From: JAWKUK01 sp964402175
Lineage (GTDB): Bacteria; Planctomycetota; UBA1135; GCA-002686595
NCBI GenBank assembly: GCA_964402175.1
Contig: CAYOBN010000009.1
Coordinates: forward strand, 28,199-92,198
Length of the DNA stretch: 64,000 nucleotides
Reading direction: 5' to 3'
A program made the position numbers and the translations under genes. Within the stretch, counting starts at the first letter, position 1; each line of letters starts with the position of its first letter. This document shows positions 48,017 through 56,468 of this stretch, piece after piece. Under the pieces are notes generated by a model that was not told the origin of the DNA, did not search any database, and saw nothing but the letters and a program-made list of their open reading frames with translations.

Positions 48017-49621
48017 ATGTCGACGAACCTTGCACTCGCACAGCCACTCGGAGCCGACAACCTGCTCCTGACGATGGTGCTGGCCGGAGTCTTCATCCTG
48101 GCCGGTTTCTTCCTGATCATCGCGCGGCGCTACAAACGCTGTCCGTCGAACCGGATCCTCGTGATCTACGGGCGCACGGGCAAAGGCCAATCGGCCAAGC
48201 CCATGCACGGCGGCGGCGCGTTCGTGTGGCCGCTCATCCAGAACTACGACTTCCTCAGCCTGGATCCGATGCAGATCGAGATCCCGCTCGAGGGCGCGCT
48301 CTCGCTGGAGAACATCCGCGTCAACGTACCGAGCGTGTTCACCGTCGCGATCGGCACCGAGCGTGAGGTCATGAACAACGCCGCGGTGCGCCTGCTCGGG
48401 CTGTCGCGCACCGACATCGTGAAACAGGCCGAGGACATCATCTTCGGCCAGCTCCGCCAGGTGATCGCATCGATGCGCATCGAGGAGATCAACCGTGACC
48501 GCGATGTCTTCCTGTCGCGCGTGCAAGGGTCGCTGGAGCCCGAGCTGGCGAAGATCGGCCAAGTACTGATCAACGTCAACATCAAGGACATCACGGACTC
48601 GTCTGGATACATCGAGGCGATCGGGCGCAAAGCCGCGTCGGAGGCCATCCAGCAGGCCGCGATCGACGTCGCCGAACAAGAGCGCTACGGCTCGATCGGT
48701 GTCGCCGAAGCAGGTAAGGAGCGCGCCATTCAGGTCGCCGAGCGCGAGAAGCAGCGCGACATCGGCACGAAAGACGCGGAGCGCGAGCGCTCCGTCAAGA
48801 TCGCCGAGCTCGAGAAGGAGCGCACGATCGGCGAGAAGGCCGCGGAGTTCCAGCGCGACGCGCAGGTGCGCGACGCCCAGCGCGAGATGCGCATCCGCGT
48901 CGCCGAAGCCGACGCCGCAGCGGTCGTCGGTGAGAACACTGCCAAAGCCAAGATCGCGCAGACCAACGCGGACCTGAAGCTGCAGGAGGCCGACGCGTTC
49001 CAGCGCGGCGAGACGCGCCGTCGCGAAGCGGAGGCCGCGGTCCTCGAAGCGCAGTACCTCGCCGAAGCGCGCGCCGCCGAGGCGCAGGCGAAGTTGATCG
49101 AAGCCCGTAAGCGCGCAGAGCTCGAAGCCGCCGCGAAAGCCGAGAAGGCCGAGACGATCGTCGCAGCGGAGGCCGAAGCCGAACGCACGCGTATCCAGGC
49201 CGCGGGTGAAGCCTCCGCGCTCTACGCGCGCCTCGAAGCCGAGGCCAAGGGCCAGTACCAGATCCTGAAGGCCAAAGCCGAGGGCTTGCGTGAGATCGTG
49301 AGCGCGTGCGGCGGCTCACACGAGGCGTTCCAGATGTTGATGCTGGAGCACCTCGACCACCTCGCGGAGACCTCCGCGAAGGCGATCGCCAACATCAAGT
49401 TCGACAAGGTCGTCGTGTGGGACGGCGCGGGCGGCTCCGACAAAGGCGGCTCGAGCACCAGCCGCTTCTTGCAGTCGCTCGCGGGCGCGCTGCCGCCGAC
49501 CCTGCAGATGATGCGCGACATCGGCGGCGTCGAGATGCCCGACTTCCTCGGGCGCCTCGTGCCGCCGGCGGAGGGGCCTCCGACCCCGAAGGGTCCCGAG
49601 CCCGAACGCGCTCAGGGATAA
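48017..49621 (+). CDS. flotillin-like SPFH-domain protein
   Basis: 534 residues. An N-terminal transmembrane helix (about 17-38), an SPFH/band-7 domain (about 45-220, with VPSVFTVAIGTEREVMNNAA and INVNIKDITDSSGYIEAIGR), then a long Ala/Glu-rich coiled coil with EA repeats (about 220-430) and a C-terminal oligomerisation region. This is the full architecture of bacterial flotillins, scaffold proteins of functional membrane microdomains. The NfeD-like gene upstream is its usual partner. The last 10 bases overlap the queF stop on the opposite strand. Confidence 0.93.
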   Translation: MSTNLALAQPLGADNLLLTMVLAGVFILAGFFLIIARRYKRCPSNRILVIYGRTGKGQSAKPMHGGGAFVWPLIQNYDFLSLDPMQIEIPLEGALSLENIRVNVPSVFTVAIGTEREVMNNAAVRLLGLSRTDIVKQAEDIIFGQLRQVIASMRIEEINRDRDVFLSRVQGSLEPELAKIGQVLINVNIKDITDSSGYIEAIGRKAASEAIQQAAIDVAEQERYGSIGVAEAGKERAIQVAEREKQRDIGTKDAERERSVKIAELEKERTIGEKAAEFQRDAQVRDAQREMRIRVAEADAAAVVGENTAKAKIAQTNADLKLQEADAFQRGETRRREAEAAVLEAQYLAEARAAEAQAKLIEARKRAELEAAAKAEKAETIVAAEAEAERTRIQAAGEASALYARLEAEAKGQYQILKAKAEGLREIVSACGGSHEAFQMLMLEHLDHLAETSAKAIANIKFDKVVVWDGAGGSDKGGSSTSRFLQSLAGALPPTLQMMRDIGGVEMPDFLGRLVPPAEGPPTPKGPEPERAQG

Positions 49622-49962
49622 CTGGCGACGACGACGGTCTTGATGCCGCCGCGGACGTAGAAGTCACCCTCGACGGTCATGCGCCGCGGCGCCGTCACCG
49701 CGACGAGGTCGTCGAGGATCTTGTTGGTGACGGCCTCGTGGAACGCGCCTTGGTCGCGGTAGGACCACAGGTAGAGCTTGAGGCTCTTGAGCTCGACACA
49801 GCGCTCCGCCGGGGTGTAACGGATCCGGATGGTCGCGAAGTCGGGCTGGCCGGTCTTCGGGCACACGCAGGTGAACTCCGGAGCTTCGAAGCGGATCTCG
49901 TATTCGCGCTCGGGCTTCGGGTTCGGGAACCAGTCGAGGTCGGTGGAGGGGCGCGTCGTCAT
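49612..49962 (-). CDS. queF: NADPH-dependent 7-cyano-7-deazaguanine reductase (QueF)
   Basis: 116 residues, the short unimodular QueF type. Catalytic Cys34 lies in CVCPKTGQPDFA, the substrate-binding ELKSLKLYLWSYRDQ motif (E57 onward) is complete and His75 is in GAFHEAVTNK. The enzyme reduces preQ0 to preQ1 in queuosine biosynthesis in the cytosol. No other que genes lie in the window. The frame is open upstream, but ATG 49962 gives the normal length. It converges on flotillin with a 10-bp overlap of coding ends. Confidence 0.95.
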   Translation of the reverse strand: MTTRPSTDLDWFPNPKPEREYEIRFEAPEFTCVCPKTGQPDFATIRIRYTPAERCVELKSLKLYLWSYRDQGAFHEAVTNKILDDLVAVTAPRRMTVEGDFYVRGGIKTVVVASYP

Positions 49963-50006
49963 GGGAGCCGAAGAGGGTACCCGATGGCCGCGCCCGGCCC
50001 TGCCGG

Positions 50007-52163
50007 TCAGCGCCCGCGGCGCTCGCGCTCGAACCAGCCGGTCGCGCGCTCGACGGTGACCCCTTCGACGCGGCGCTCGAGGGACCACCTGACGTGGCGC
50101 GCCGCGGCACGCGAGCGCACCGTCGCCACCCCCACCACCCGCAGGCGACCGCCGTCCGGCGTCGCGGGGTGCTCTTCATAGGTGCGCGCCATGGGGTCCC
50201 AGAGCGCGAGCACCCAGCGCGACGCGTCGAGGGCCCGCGGATCGGCGGCGTCGGCGACTTCGAAGACCCAGTCGTCGTCGATCGCGCGCGGGCGCGTCGC
50301 GGTGTCGGGGGAGAGGCCGCCGGGGCCAGGCAGCTCGGCGCCGAGGAGCGCCTCGCGCGGCCCGGCCAGCTCGCCGGGCAGCCGCAGGTCCCGGACGGTG
50401 CCTGCGAGCAGCCACTCGACGTCGCGCTCCAGGTCGAAGTGGGCCCGCCACCCGTCCTCGGTGCGCAGCCAGCCGCCGGTGACGGTGGGCTCCGTCCCGG
50501 CAGCTGAAGCGGGCGAGTAACGCAGGAGCGGCGCGCCGCCCGCCCGCGTGGGCTCCCCCGCGGGGACCACGGTCAGGCTGCGTGTCCGCCACGGATCGAG
50601 CGGCGGCGCCGACGCCAGGTCGTCGCCCGGGCCGAAGCGCAGCGGCAACGCGGCGGTGTCGGCCGGGGCGGACAGCGGGCGCTCGCTGTAGGTGTCCGCT
50701 GCGGGGTCGCGCACGAGCAGCGTGGCGCCCGCGCGGCGCACGGCGTCGAAGGCCTCGGCGTCGAGGCTCCAAAGGCGCAGCGCGGCGCGGGGCAACCCGT
50801 AGACCTCGAACGGGCGGGCGGCGCCCTTGAGGAAGGGCTGCGCGACGAGGGCGGCTTCGTGCTGCGGAAGCAGGGCTGCGACGCCGGCGACATGGCGCGG
50901 CGGGTCCACGATCACGACCGCGCCTTCGTAGCCGCGTGCCTCTCCCGCGCGCAGCAGCGCGGACTGCAGCGCGCCGACGTGCTGGGCCGCCTCTTGGATC
51001 GTCGCGGCGCTGCCCGCCGCCAGGGGCGCGTAGACGGCGATGGCGATCGCGGGCAGGAGCGTGCGGCGCGCTCCGTACAGCGCAGTGGATGCCACGCCGA
51101 GGCCCGCGGCCATGAGAGCCGCGCCCGCGAGCAGGGTGCGCGCATCGCCGAGCTCCGCGGGGGCCGAGCGCACGGACCACGTCAGCGCGAGCAGCGCGGC
51201 GATGCACGCAGCCCATGCGCCGAGGATGCGCCCCCACAGCCGGGGGGCCGCGCGCGCGGCGACGAACGCGGGGTGCAGGGCGGCGAGCACCGCGAGCACG
51301 GCCAGGAGGTAGCCGAAAACGCCGACGCCGCTCGTGTTCACGGGCAGCAGGAAGACCCCGAGTTTCTCAGCGGCGACGCCGAGCAGCGCCAGCGGACTGC
51401 GGTCGACGTGGGCGACGTGGGAGGCCTCGCCGCCGACGAGCGCGCGCAGCGCTCGCTCGATCAGGAGCGCGAGGGTGAAGCCGACGAACGTGTTCGCTGC
51501 GGTGCGGCAGCGCCGGCCGAGCTGGCGGTGCCGGTCCGCCGAAGCGAGCTCGAGCACCCCGAGCACGACGGGCAGGCCGTAGGCCAGCGGCGAAGAAGCC
51601 GCGGACGCCAGCGTCAGCGCCCACGGCGCGGCGAGGCCCGCCCGCGAGCGCTCCTGACGCGCGTGCAGGTACACCGCGATCGCCCACAGCCCGAACGCCA
51701 AGCCGAGCATGTCCCCGCGGTCGCCGAGGTGCGCCGCCGCCGGGATCGCCAGCGGGTGCACCATCAGCAGCACCGCCGCCGTGTACCCCGCGGACCGCCC
51801 GTGTTCGAGCCCCGTCCACGGCGAGAGCCCGCGGCGCACGGCGACCCGCAGCCCGAGCGCCGCGATCACGAGCAGCGCGAGTCCTTCGAGCCGCAGCCGC
51901 CCCGCGTCTCCGGGTGTGTAGCGCCCCTCGCGCGAGTGCCAGCGCTTCGAGAGACCGAGCGACCACGCAGCCAGCGGCCGCCCGTGCAGCGCATCGACGC
52001 GCCAATACGCGAGCGCGCCCTCCTCGCGCAGGGTGGAGTCGAGCTCGACGAGGGTGGCGGCATCGTCCCCGAGGAAGCCGACCCCCAGCAACGGCCGGTG
52101 GGCATAGGCTGCGGCGAGGACGGCGAGGGCGACGAGGAGCGCGCGGCGCAGCCAGACGATCAT
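50007..52163 (-). CDS. multi-pass membrane protein, GT-C (PMT/ArnT)-like N-terminal half with soluble C-terminal half
   Basis: 718 residues. The first about 430 residues contain roughly ten hydrophobic segments. Early motifs GFLGDDAATLVELDS and HGRPLAAWSL resemble the first loop of GT-C oligosaccharyl/dolichyl-phosphate mannosyltransferases, and HLGDRGDMLGLAFGLWAIAV resembles their RxDLL region, so a lipid-linked sugar transferase is plausible. The C-terminal about 290 residues are soluble and beta-rich with no identified domain. Catalytic Asp would be in GDD near residue 32. Confidence in the enzyme call is moderate. The gene is divergent from the DUF4863 gene, with a 48-base spacer. Confidence 0.6.
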   Translation of the reverse strand: MIVWLRRALLVALAVLAAAYAHRPLLGVGFLGDDAATLVELDSTLREEGALAYWRVDALHGRPLAAWSLGLSKRWHSREGRYTPGDAGRLRLEGLALLVIAALGLRVAVRRGLSPWTGLEHGRSAGYTAAVLLMVHPLAIPAAAHLGDRGDMLGLAFGLWAIAVYLHARQERSRAGLAAPWALTLASAASSPLAYGLPVVLGVLELASADRHRQLGRRCRTAANTFVGFTLALLIERALRALVGGEASHVAHVDRSPLALLGVAAEKLGVFLLPVNTSGVGVFGYLLAVLAVLAALHPAFVAARAAPRLWGRILGAWAACIAALLALTWSVRSAPAELGDARTLLAGAALMAAGLGVASTALYGARRTLLPAIAIAVYAPLAAGSAATIQEAAQHVGALQSALLRAGEARGYEGAVVIVDPPRHVAGVAALLPQHEAALVAQPFLKGAARPFEVYGLPRAALRLWSLDAEAFDAVRRAGATLLVRDPAADTYSERPLSAPADTAALPLRFGPGDDLASAPPLDPWRTRSLTVVPAGEPTRAGGAPLLRYSPASAAGTEPTVTGGWLRTEDGWRAHFDLERDVEWLLAGTVRDLRLPGELAGPREALLGAELPGPGGLSPDTATRPRAIDDDWVFEVADAADPRALDASRWVLALWDPMARTYEEHPATPDGGRLRVVGVATVRSRAAARHVRWSLERRVEGVTVERATGWFERERRGR

Positions 52164-52211
52164 CGGGGGGAGTGTACTCGGGGCCCGTTCGGCTGCGATA
52201 TCCTGGGCGAC

Positions 52212-52664
52212 ATGTTGCATCACTTCCGCCCGCTCCTCGATGCCGCGCGGGACCTCGACCTCACGGATCCCGCCGCCGCCCGCGCCGAGCTCGAACGCCG
52301 CTTCCCGACGACCTCGCCGGCCGCACAGGCTCTGAACGCCGAACTGCGGACCCTGCTCGCTGCCGGACAGATCGCCCACAAGGGCGAACCGCCCGTCCGC
52401 TGGTCCCGCGCCGCCAAAGCCACCCCGGAGAGCGACAGCTTCTCGATCGACATCGTCGACATGACGGGCCCCGGCCCTCGCCACCGCCACCCGAACGGCG
52501 AAGTCAACTACTGCATCGCCCTCGAAGGCCAGCCCACCTTCGACGACCAGCCGCCCGGCTGGGTGGTCGAGCCCCCCGGCTCGGAGCACGTTCCCACCGT
52601 CGATGGCGGTCGCATGCTGATCGTGTACCTGCTCCCCGCGGGCGCGATCGAGTTCGCGACGTAG
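52212..52664 (+). CDS. DUF4863 family, cupin-like small protein
   Basis: 150 residues. A helical N-terminal third (ARAELERRFPTTSPAAQALN) precedes a cupin-like barrel with GPGPRHRHPNGEVNYCIALE, PPGSEHVPTVDGG and a terminal MLIVYLLPAGAIEF. The pair of His in HRHPNG, the Glu and the His in SEH could bind a metal. The DUF4863 family includes 4-hydroxylaminobenzoate lyase-type proteins; that activity is not assured here, as no nitroarene pathway is nearby. No signal peptide. Start at 52212 was chosen as the first Met before the conserved part, just after the divergent membrane-protein start. Confidence 0.75.
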   Translation: MLHHFRPLLDAARDLDLTDPAAARAELERRFPTTSPAAQALNAELRTLLAAGQIAHKGEPPVRWSRAAKATPESDSFSIDIVDMTGPGPRHRHPNGEVNYCIALEGQPTFDDQPPGWVVEPPGSEHVPTVDGGRMLIVYLLPAGAIEFAT

Positions 52665-52718
52665 CTGAGGAAACAGGAACGCCTCGAACAACGCACAGAG
52701 TACAGATAGCGAGAAGCG

Positions 52719-53106
52719 CGCGAGGTACCTGGTACACTTTGACGAGCGCGCGCCCGCTCCTTTTTGTCTCGCCTTTGTCTCCTCGCGCGCTCGTCAAAGT
52801 GTACCTGGTACCGTTTGATTCGGCGTTTCGGCAATGCCGCAGTGCGACGCCCCGATTCAAACGGTACGAGGGACGCGAGGTACCTGGTACACTTTGACGA
52901 GCGCGCGCCCGCTCCTTTTTGTCTCGCCTTTGTCTCCTCGCGCGCTCGTCAAAGTGTACCTGGTACCGTTTGATTCGGCGTTTCGGCAATGCCGTACTGC
53001 GAATCCCCCGATTCGAACGGTACCAGGGACGCTCCGACAAGCGCGCTGAAAGCAAAAGGCGAGACAGAGACCCAAGGCGCGCGCTCGTCGAAGCGTACCT
53101 GGTACC
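52719..53106. repeat. GGTACC-bounded palindrome array (REP/BIME-like), 3 hairpin units
   Basis: Two direct copies of about 155 bp (52719-52873 and 52874-53030), identical over the first 121 bases, each made of two hairpins: a 29-bp near-perfect stem (52724-52752 with 52784-52812; one mismatch) and a second stem (52807-52825 with 52848-52867) sharing the GGTACC box. A third, diverged hairpin follows (53019-53046 with 53079-53106, 25 of 28 pairs). Such arrays of imperfect palindromes are the substrate type of REP-associated tyrosine transposases; one is encoded at 63657-64000. Confidence 0.9.
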
Positions 53107-53171
53107 TACGTACCTGGTCCCCACAAACCTGGTCCCCACATACCAGTTCCCCACATACCAGCCCCCTTCCC
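53107..53171. repeat. short degenerate ACCTGGTCCCCACA repeats
   Basis: Three to four copies of a 14-16 base unit, related to the ends of the preceding palindromes, occupy the rest of the spacer up to the stop of the deacylase gene. They look like decayed single arms of the array. The 54 bases between the DUF4863 stop and the array (52665-52718) show nothing. Confidence 0.7.
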
Positions 53172-54344
53172 TCACCCTCGCCGCTGCGGTTTCTGCGCCC
53201 AAACCGCCTCATCCGCCCCCGTCACGTCGCGCTTCCTGAAGCCGAACACATGCAACGCGGCCACCACTCCCCTCCCGAGTCGCCGCCTCGTCCTGCAGAC
53301 CTTGTACCCAACCCCACCGTGCTCGGTTCGCACCGCCCGAATCCCCGGGAGCGCCAGCAACACCACTTCGAGCCTCAGTCTCCGCACCCACCGGGACACC
53401 GTCAACCAAGTCGTCGACACCGGCCGGCAAAGGAAATACCCCTCCGCGCCCAACCCCTGATACAGCGGCATCAGCATGTACCCATCCAAAGGCGCCTGCA
53501 TGAGCTCGCCGTTCTGCAGCGCCAAGCTCTGGTCGCGCCGCACGCGCATGAAGTTGCGCCAGCCCGGCTCCATCACGTAGGTGTCCCCCGCTTGCACCGG
53601 GTGGACGTACGAGAGGTCCATCACCCGCGGCAAGCCCTCGCTCACGCGGCCGAGGTGCGCGCGGGCCTCCACGACCTCGGGCCGATTTGCGTCGACCGCG
53701 CGCGCGCGCGCGAGCAACACCCAGAGCCCAGCGAGGCAAGTCCTGGTCGTCGTCGGGTCCGTGTGCTGCCCGCCCTCCAGCACCACCGCCGTGAACCCCT
53801 GATCGGCCATCCAGGTCAGCAGGGGCCCTGAGAGGCGCTCTTCGAGCCCGAGCACGACCGGCAGCGGCAGCGCCCGCGCCAGCAAGCGGCTGGGCACCGA
53901 GTCCGCGACCACCGTGAACCCCGCGCCACCGGCCGAAGTCGAGTGCAGGTCGATCAACACGACCTCGCGCGCGGGCTGCGCCGCCAGCTCGGCTTCGATC
54001 GCCGCGTGCAGCGCGCGCAGCTCGGCCTGGTCCGGAGAATCGTCCTCCTCCGGCCGCGTCCCGAGGGCCGCCACCTCCTCCGCGGTCCAGAGCCGATTCA
54101 AGTCCTGGCCCTGGTGACGCACCCCCCGCACGAGCGCGGCGCGGTTGCCGAGCAATCCGACCACCCGCCCTGCGACGTCATCGTCGCCCAACGCGGCCAA
54201 CAGCCGCTCGAGCGCCTCGACGCCGCGCGGCTCGTTGCCGTGTTGGCCCGCGACGACGATCACGAGCGGCCCGCGCCGGCCCGAGTCGCGCACGCCGAGG
54301 ACCCGCGGCGCGAGGGCGGCATCGTTCGTAGAGGTGCGCTGCAT
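53172..54344 (-). CDS. succinylglutamate desuccinylase / aspartoacylase family (AstE/AspA) deacylase
   Basis: 390 residues. M14-type zinc site: GQHGNEPRGVEAL gives the HxxE pair and LIDLHSTSAGG the second His; the substrate-binding GNRAALVRGVRHQGQDLNRLW motif with the DLNR core is complete. These enzymes remove acyl groups from N-acyl amino acids. The C-terminal 100 residues form the typical beta barrel and then an extension rich in Arg. Size is slightly above the family norm. The gene reads toward the palindrome array and ends 66 bases from it. The physiological substrate cannot be assigned. Confidence 0.85.
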   Translation of the reverse strand: MQRTSTNDAALAPRVLGVRDSGRRGPLVIVVAGQHGNEPRGVEALERLLAALGDDDVAGRVVGLLGNRAALVRGVRHQGQDLNRLWTAEEVAALGTRPEEDDSPDQAELRALHAAIEAELAAQPAREVVLIDLHSTSAGGAGFTVVADSVPSRLLARALPLPVVLGLEERLSGPLLTWMADQGFTAVVLEGGQHTDPTTTRTCLAGLWVLLARARAVDANRPEVVEARAHLGRVSEGLPRVMDLSYVHPVQAGDTYVMEPGWRNFMRVRRDQSLALQNGELMQAPLDGYMLMPLYQGLGAEGYFLCRPVSTTWLTVSRWVRRLRLEVVLLALPGIRAVRTEHGGVGYKVCRTRRRLGRGVVAALHVFGFRKRDVTGADEAVWAQKPQRRG

Positions 54345-54377
54345 GGCGACGGCGCGCCCACCGGCGCGCCGGGTCCG

Positions 54378-56288
54378 TCATCTGCTCGTGCGCAGCGTCT
54401 CCTGCAACAGCTTCGCAGCCGCCTCGACGAAGTCGTGTTCCGTCACGATCCCCACGAGCCGGCCGCCGTCGACGACGGGCAGGCAGCCGATGCGGTGTTC
54501 GCGCATCGTCTCGATCGCGCCGAGGGTCGTGTGTCCCGGAGTGATCGTGATCGGGTTCGTGTACATGACCTCGCGCACTGCGATCGGCTCGCTCTCGCCC
54601 TTCTGGCGCCGCGCGAGCACCCGCAGGAGCGCGCGCTGCGAGAGCAGACCGACGAGGTGCCCCGCGTCGTCTTCGACCGGGACATACCGGATGTGCTCCC
54701 AGTCCATCAACGACGCTGCCAGGTCCACCACGTCCTCGGGGTGCACCGTGAAGACGTCGCGCGTCATGATCTGGGACACGGTGCGGAAGCTGTGGCGCCA
54801 ATCGCTGATCTCGTCGAGGTCCGCGAGGGCCCATGTGTGCACCGGCAGCCCCGCCGTCTGGCGCGCGTACATCGCCGAGGTCAGCGCGCGGTGCCGCTCG
54901 TCGAGCGTGCCGCGTTTGCCCATCTTGGCCAAGCTGTCGAGCGCCCACTGCGAGCCCGTGCGCCCGGTCGAAACCCGCTGCTCGAAGATGTCGAGGTAAC
55001 GGTCGACGTCGCCGTGGTCCAGGCCGCGGTCCTTGAGACCCTGGCGCGCCGCGGGCAGGAGCGTCGAGAGGATGAGGTCGCGCGCCGTCGTCTCGCGGCC
55101 CTTGATCCAGCGGAACTGCGCCGAGAGGCCGTACCGCGCCGCAGCGAAGAAGTTCCCGCGCGCGTCGTCGAATTCCATGACCGAAGTGATGTCCTGGTAC
55201 TCGTTCGACAGCGCGACCATGAGCCCGATGTAGAAGGCCGCGTTGGCCATCTGGTCCGGGATCGTCGGCCCCGCGGGCATGACGCGGTTCTCGATGCGCA
55301 GGTGCGGCTTGCCGTTGCTGATGCCGTAACACGGCCGGTTCCAGCGGTACACCGTGCCGTTGTGCAGCGACAGCGCCTTCAGCTTCGGGATCTCGCCGCG
55401 CTCGAGCACCTCGGTCGAGGGCTCGCCGAGGTTCGCGGACAGCAGCAAGCGGAAGCGCGCGACGTCCTCGCGCAGGAGCTCGAGCACCGACCCGCGCACC
55501 CAGCCGTCACCGAACGACACGCGCTGGCGCGTGCCGCGCTGCTGCTGCGTCTTGTTGCGGATGTCCAGCGTCTGCTGGAAGAGCGCCACGCGCGTCTCGT
55601 GCCACAGGCGGTGCTGCAGCAGCACCGGCGAGTTCACCGCCGCCGCCATCACCGGACCGGTGACGACCTGCGCCAGGTTGTAGAGCTTCGCGAACTCGTC
55701 GTCGCCCACTTGGAAGTGGACCTGGAACGAGGTCGTGCACGCCTCGAGCATCACGTTCTCGTGCGTGACACGCAGCTCGTCGAGGCCCTTGATCAGGGTC
55801 TCGAAGTCCTCGCCGCGCAGGTCGCGCATGACCTTGTTCATGGCGTGGAAGCGCGGGCTCGCGACCATGTTGTCGAGCGTCAGGTCCGACATATGCAGGG
55901 TCGGCAGGATCCCGCACATGAGCAACCGCGCTTGGTTCGCCTGCGCGACGACCCGTGCGCGCCGCACGAGGTCCTGCAGCTCCTCCTCCATGACGGAGAG
56001 GCACTTCCCTTCGAGCACCTGCGGCGACAGGTTCGCCTCCAGGTTGAACCGGGCGAGTTCGGGGCTGTAGTTGCCCTCGAGCTGGCCGAGGATGACCTCG
56101 GACTTCGGCACCGCTTGCCAGCCGTCGTCGACGAGGAACAGCTCCTGCTCGGCGCCGATTCGGCGGATCCCGCGCTCGATGACGCCGCGCTCGATCATCC
56201 GCTCGAGCGCGACGAGGTCATCGAGGACAGCCTTCATGAACGCACGGAGCTCCTTCGGCTCGGTGGCCTTGACGTCGTGCTCACCCAT
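54378..56288 (-). CDS. GCS2-type glutamate-cysteine ligase-like protein with C-terminal CBS pair
   Basis: 636 residues. The N-terminal 480 residues match the carboxylate-amine ligase/GCS2 group (GAEQELFLVD, NYSPELARFNLEANLSPQ, THENVMLEACTTSFQVHFQV, RIENRVMPAGPT), with Glu/His ligands for Mg-ATP. From about residue 508 two CBS domains follow (MTRDVFTVHPEDVVDLAASL and VMYTNPITITPGHTTLGAIE), likely binding adenylates and regulating the ligase. The substrate may be glutamate and cysteine or another amine. It is divergent from a histidine kinase-response regulator pair, so its expression might be controlled by that pair, but no operator was seen. Confidence 0.85.
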   Translation of the reverse strand: MGEHDVKATEPKELRAFMKAVLDDLVALERMIERGVIERGIRRIGAEQELFLVDDGWQAVPKSEVILGQLEGNYSPELARFNLEANLSPQVLEGKCLSVMEEELQDLVRRARVVAQANQARLLMCGILPTLHMSDLTLDNMVASPRFHAMNKVMRDLRGEDFETLIKGLDELRVTHENVMLEACTTSFQVHFQVGDDEFAKLYNLAQVVTGPVMAAAVNSPVLLQHRLWHETRVALFQQTLDIRNKTQQQRGTRQRVSFGDGWVRGSVLELLREDVARFRLLLSANLGEPSTEVLERGEIPKLKALSLHNGTVYRWNRPCYGISNGKPHLRIENRVMPAGPTIPDQMANAAFYIGLMVALSNEYQDITSVMEFDDARGNFFAAARYGLSAQFRWIKGRETTARDLILSTLLPAARQGLKDRGLDHGDVDRYLDIFEQRVSTGRTGSQWALDSLAKMGKRGTLDERHRALTSAMYARQTAGLPVHTWALADLDEISDWRHSFRTVSQIMTRDVFTVHPEDVVDLAASLMDWEHIRYVPVEDDAGHLVGLLSQRALLRVLARRQKGESEPIAVREVMYTNPITITPGHTTLGAIETMREHRIGCLPVVDGGRLVGIVTEHDFVEAAAKLLQETLRTSR

Positions 56289-56468
56289 GGGGGGTAACGG
56301 TTCTCTGTCGAGCTCTGGGGGCTCGGGCGCGCGGGGCGCGGGGCAGTGGGTCGACGGGTCCGGGTACCGACCTCGGGACCGCGGAAGACGTCGGCACGCC
56401 CGAGGCGCTCGGGCGTTCGGGCGCATTGTAGAGCACAAGCGGCGTCCGGTCTGCACAATGCGAGGCCC

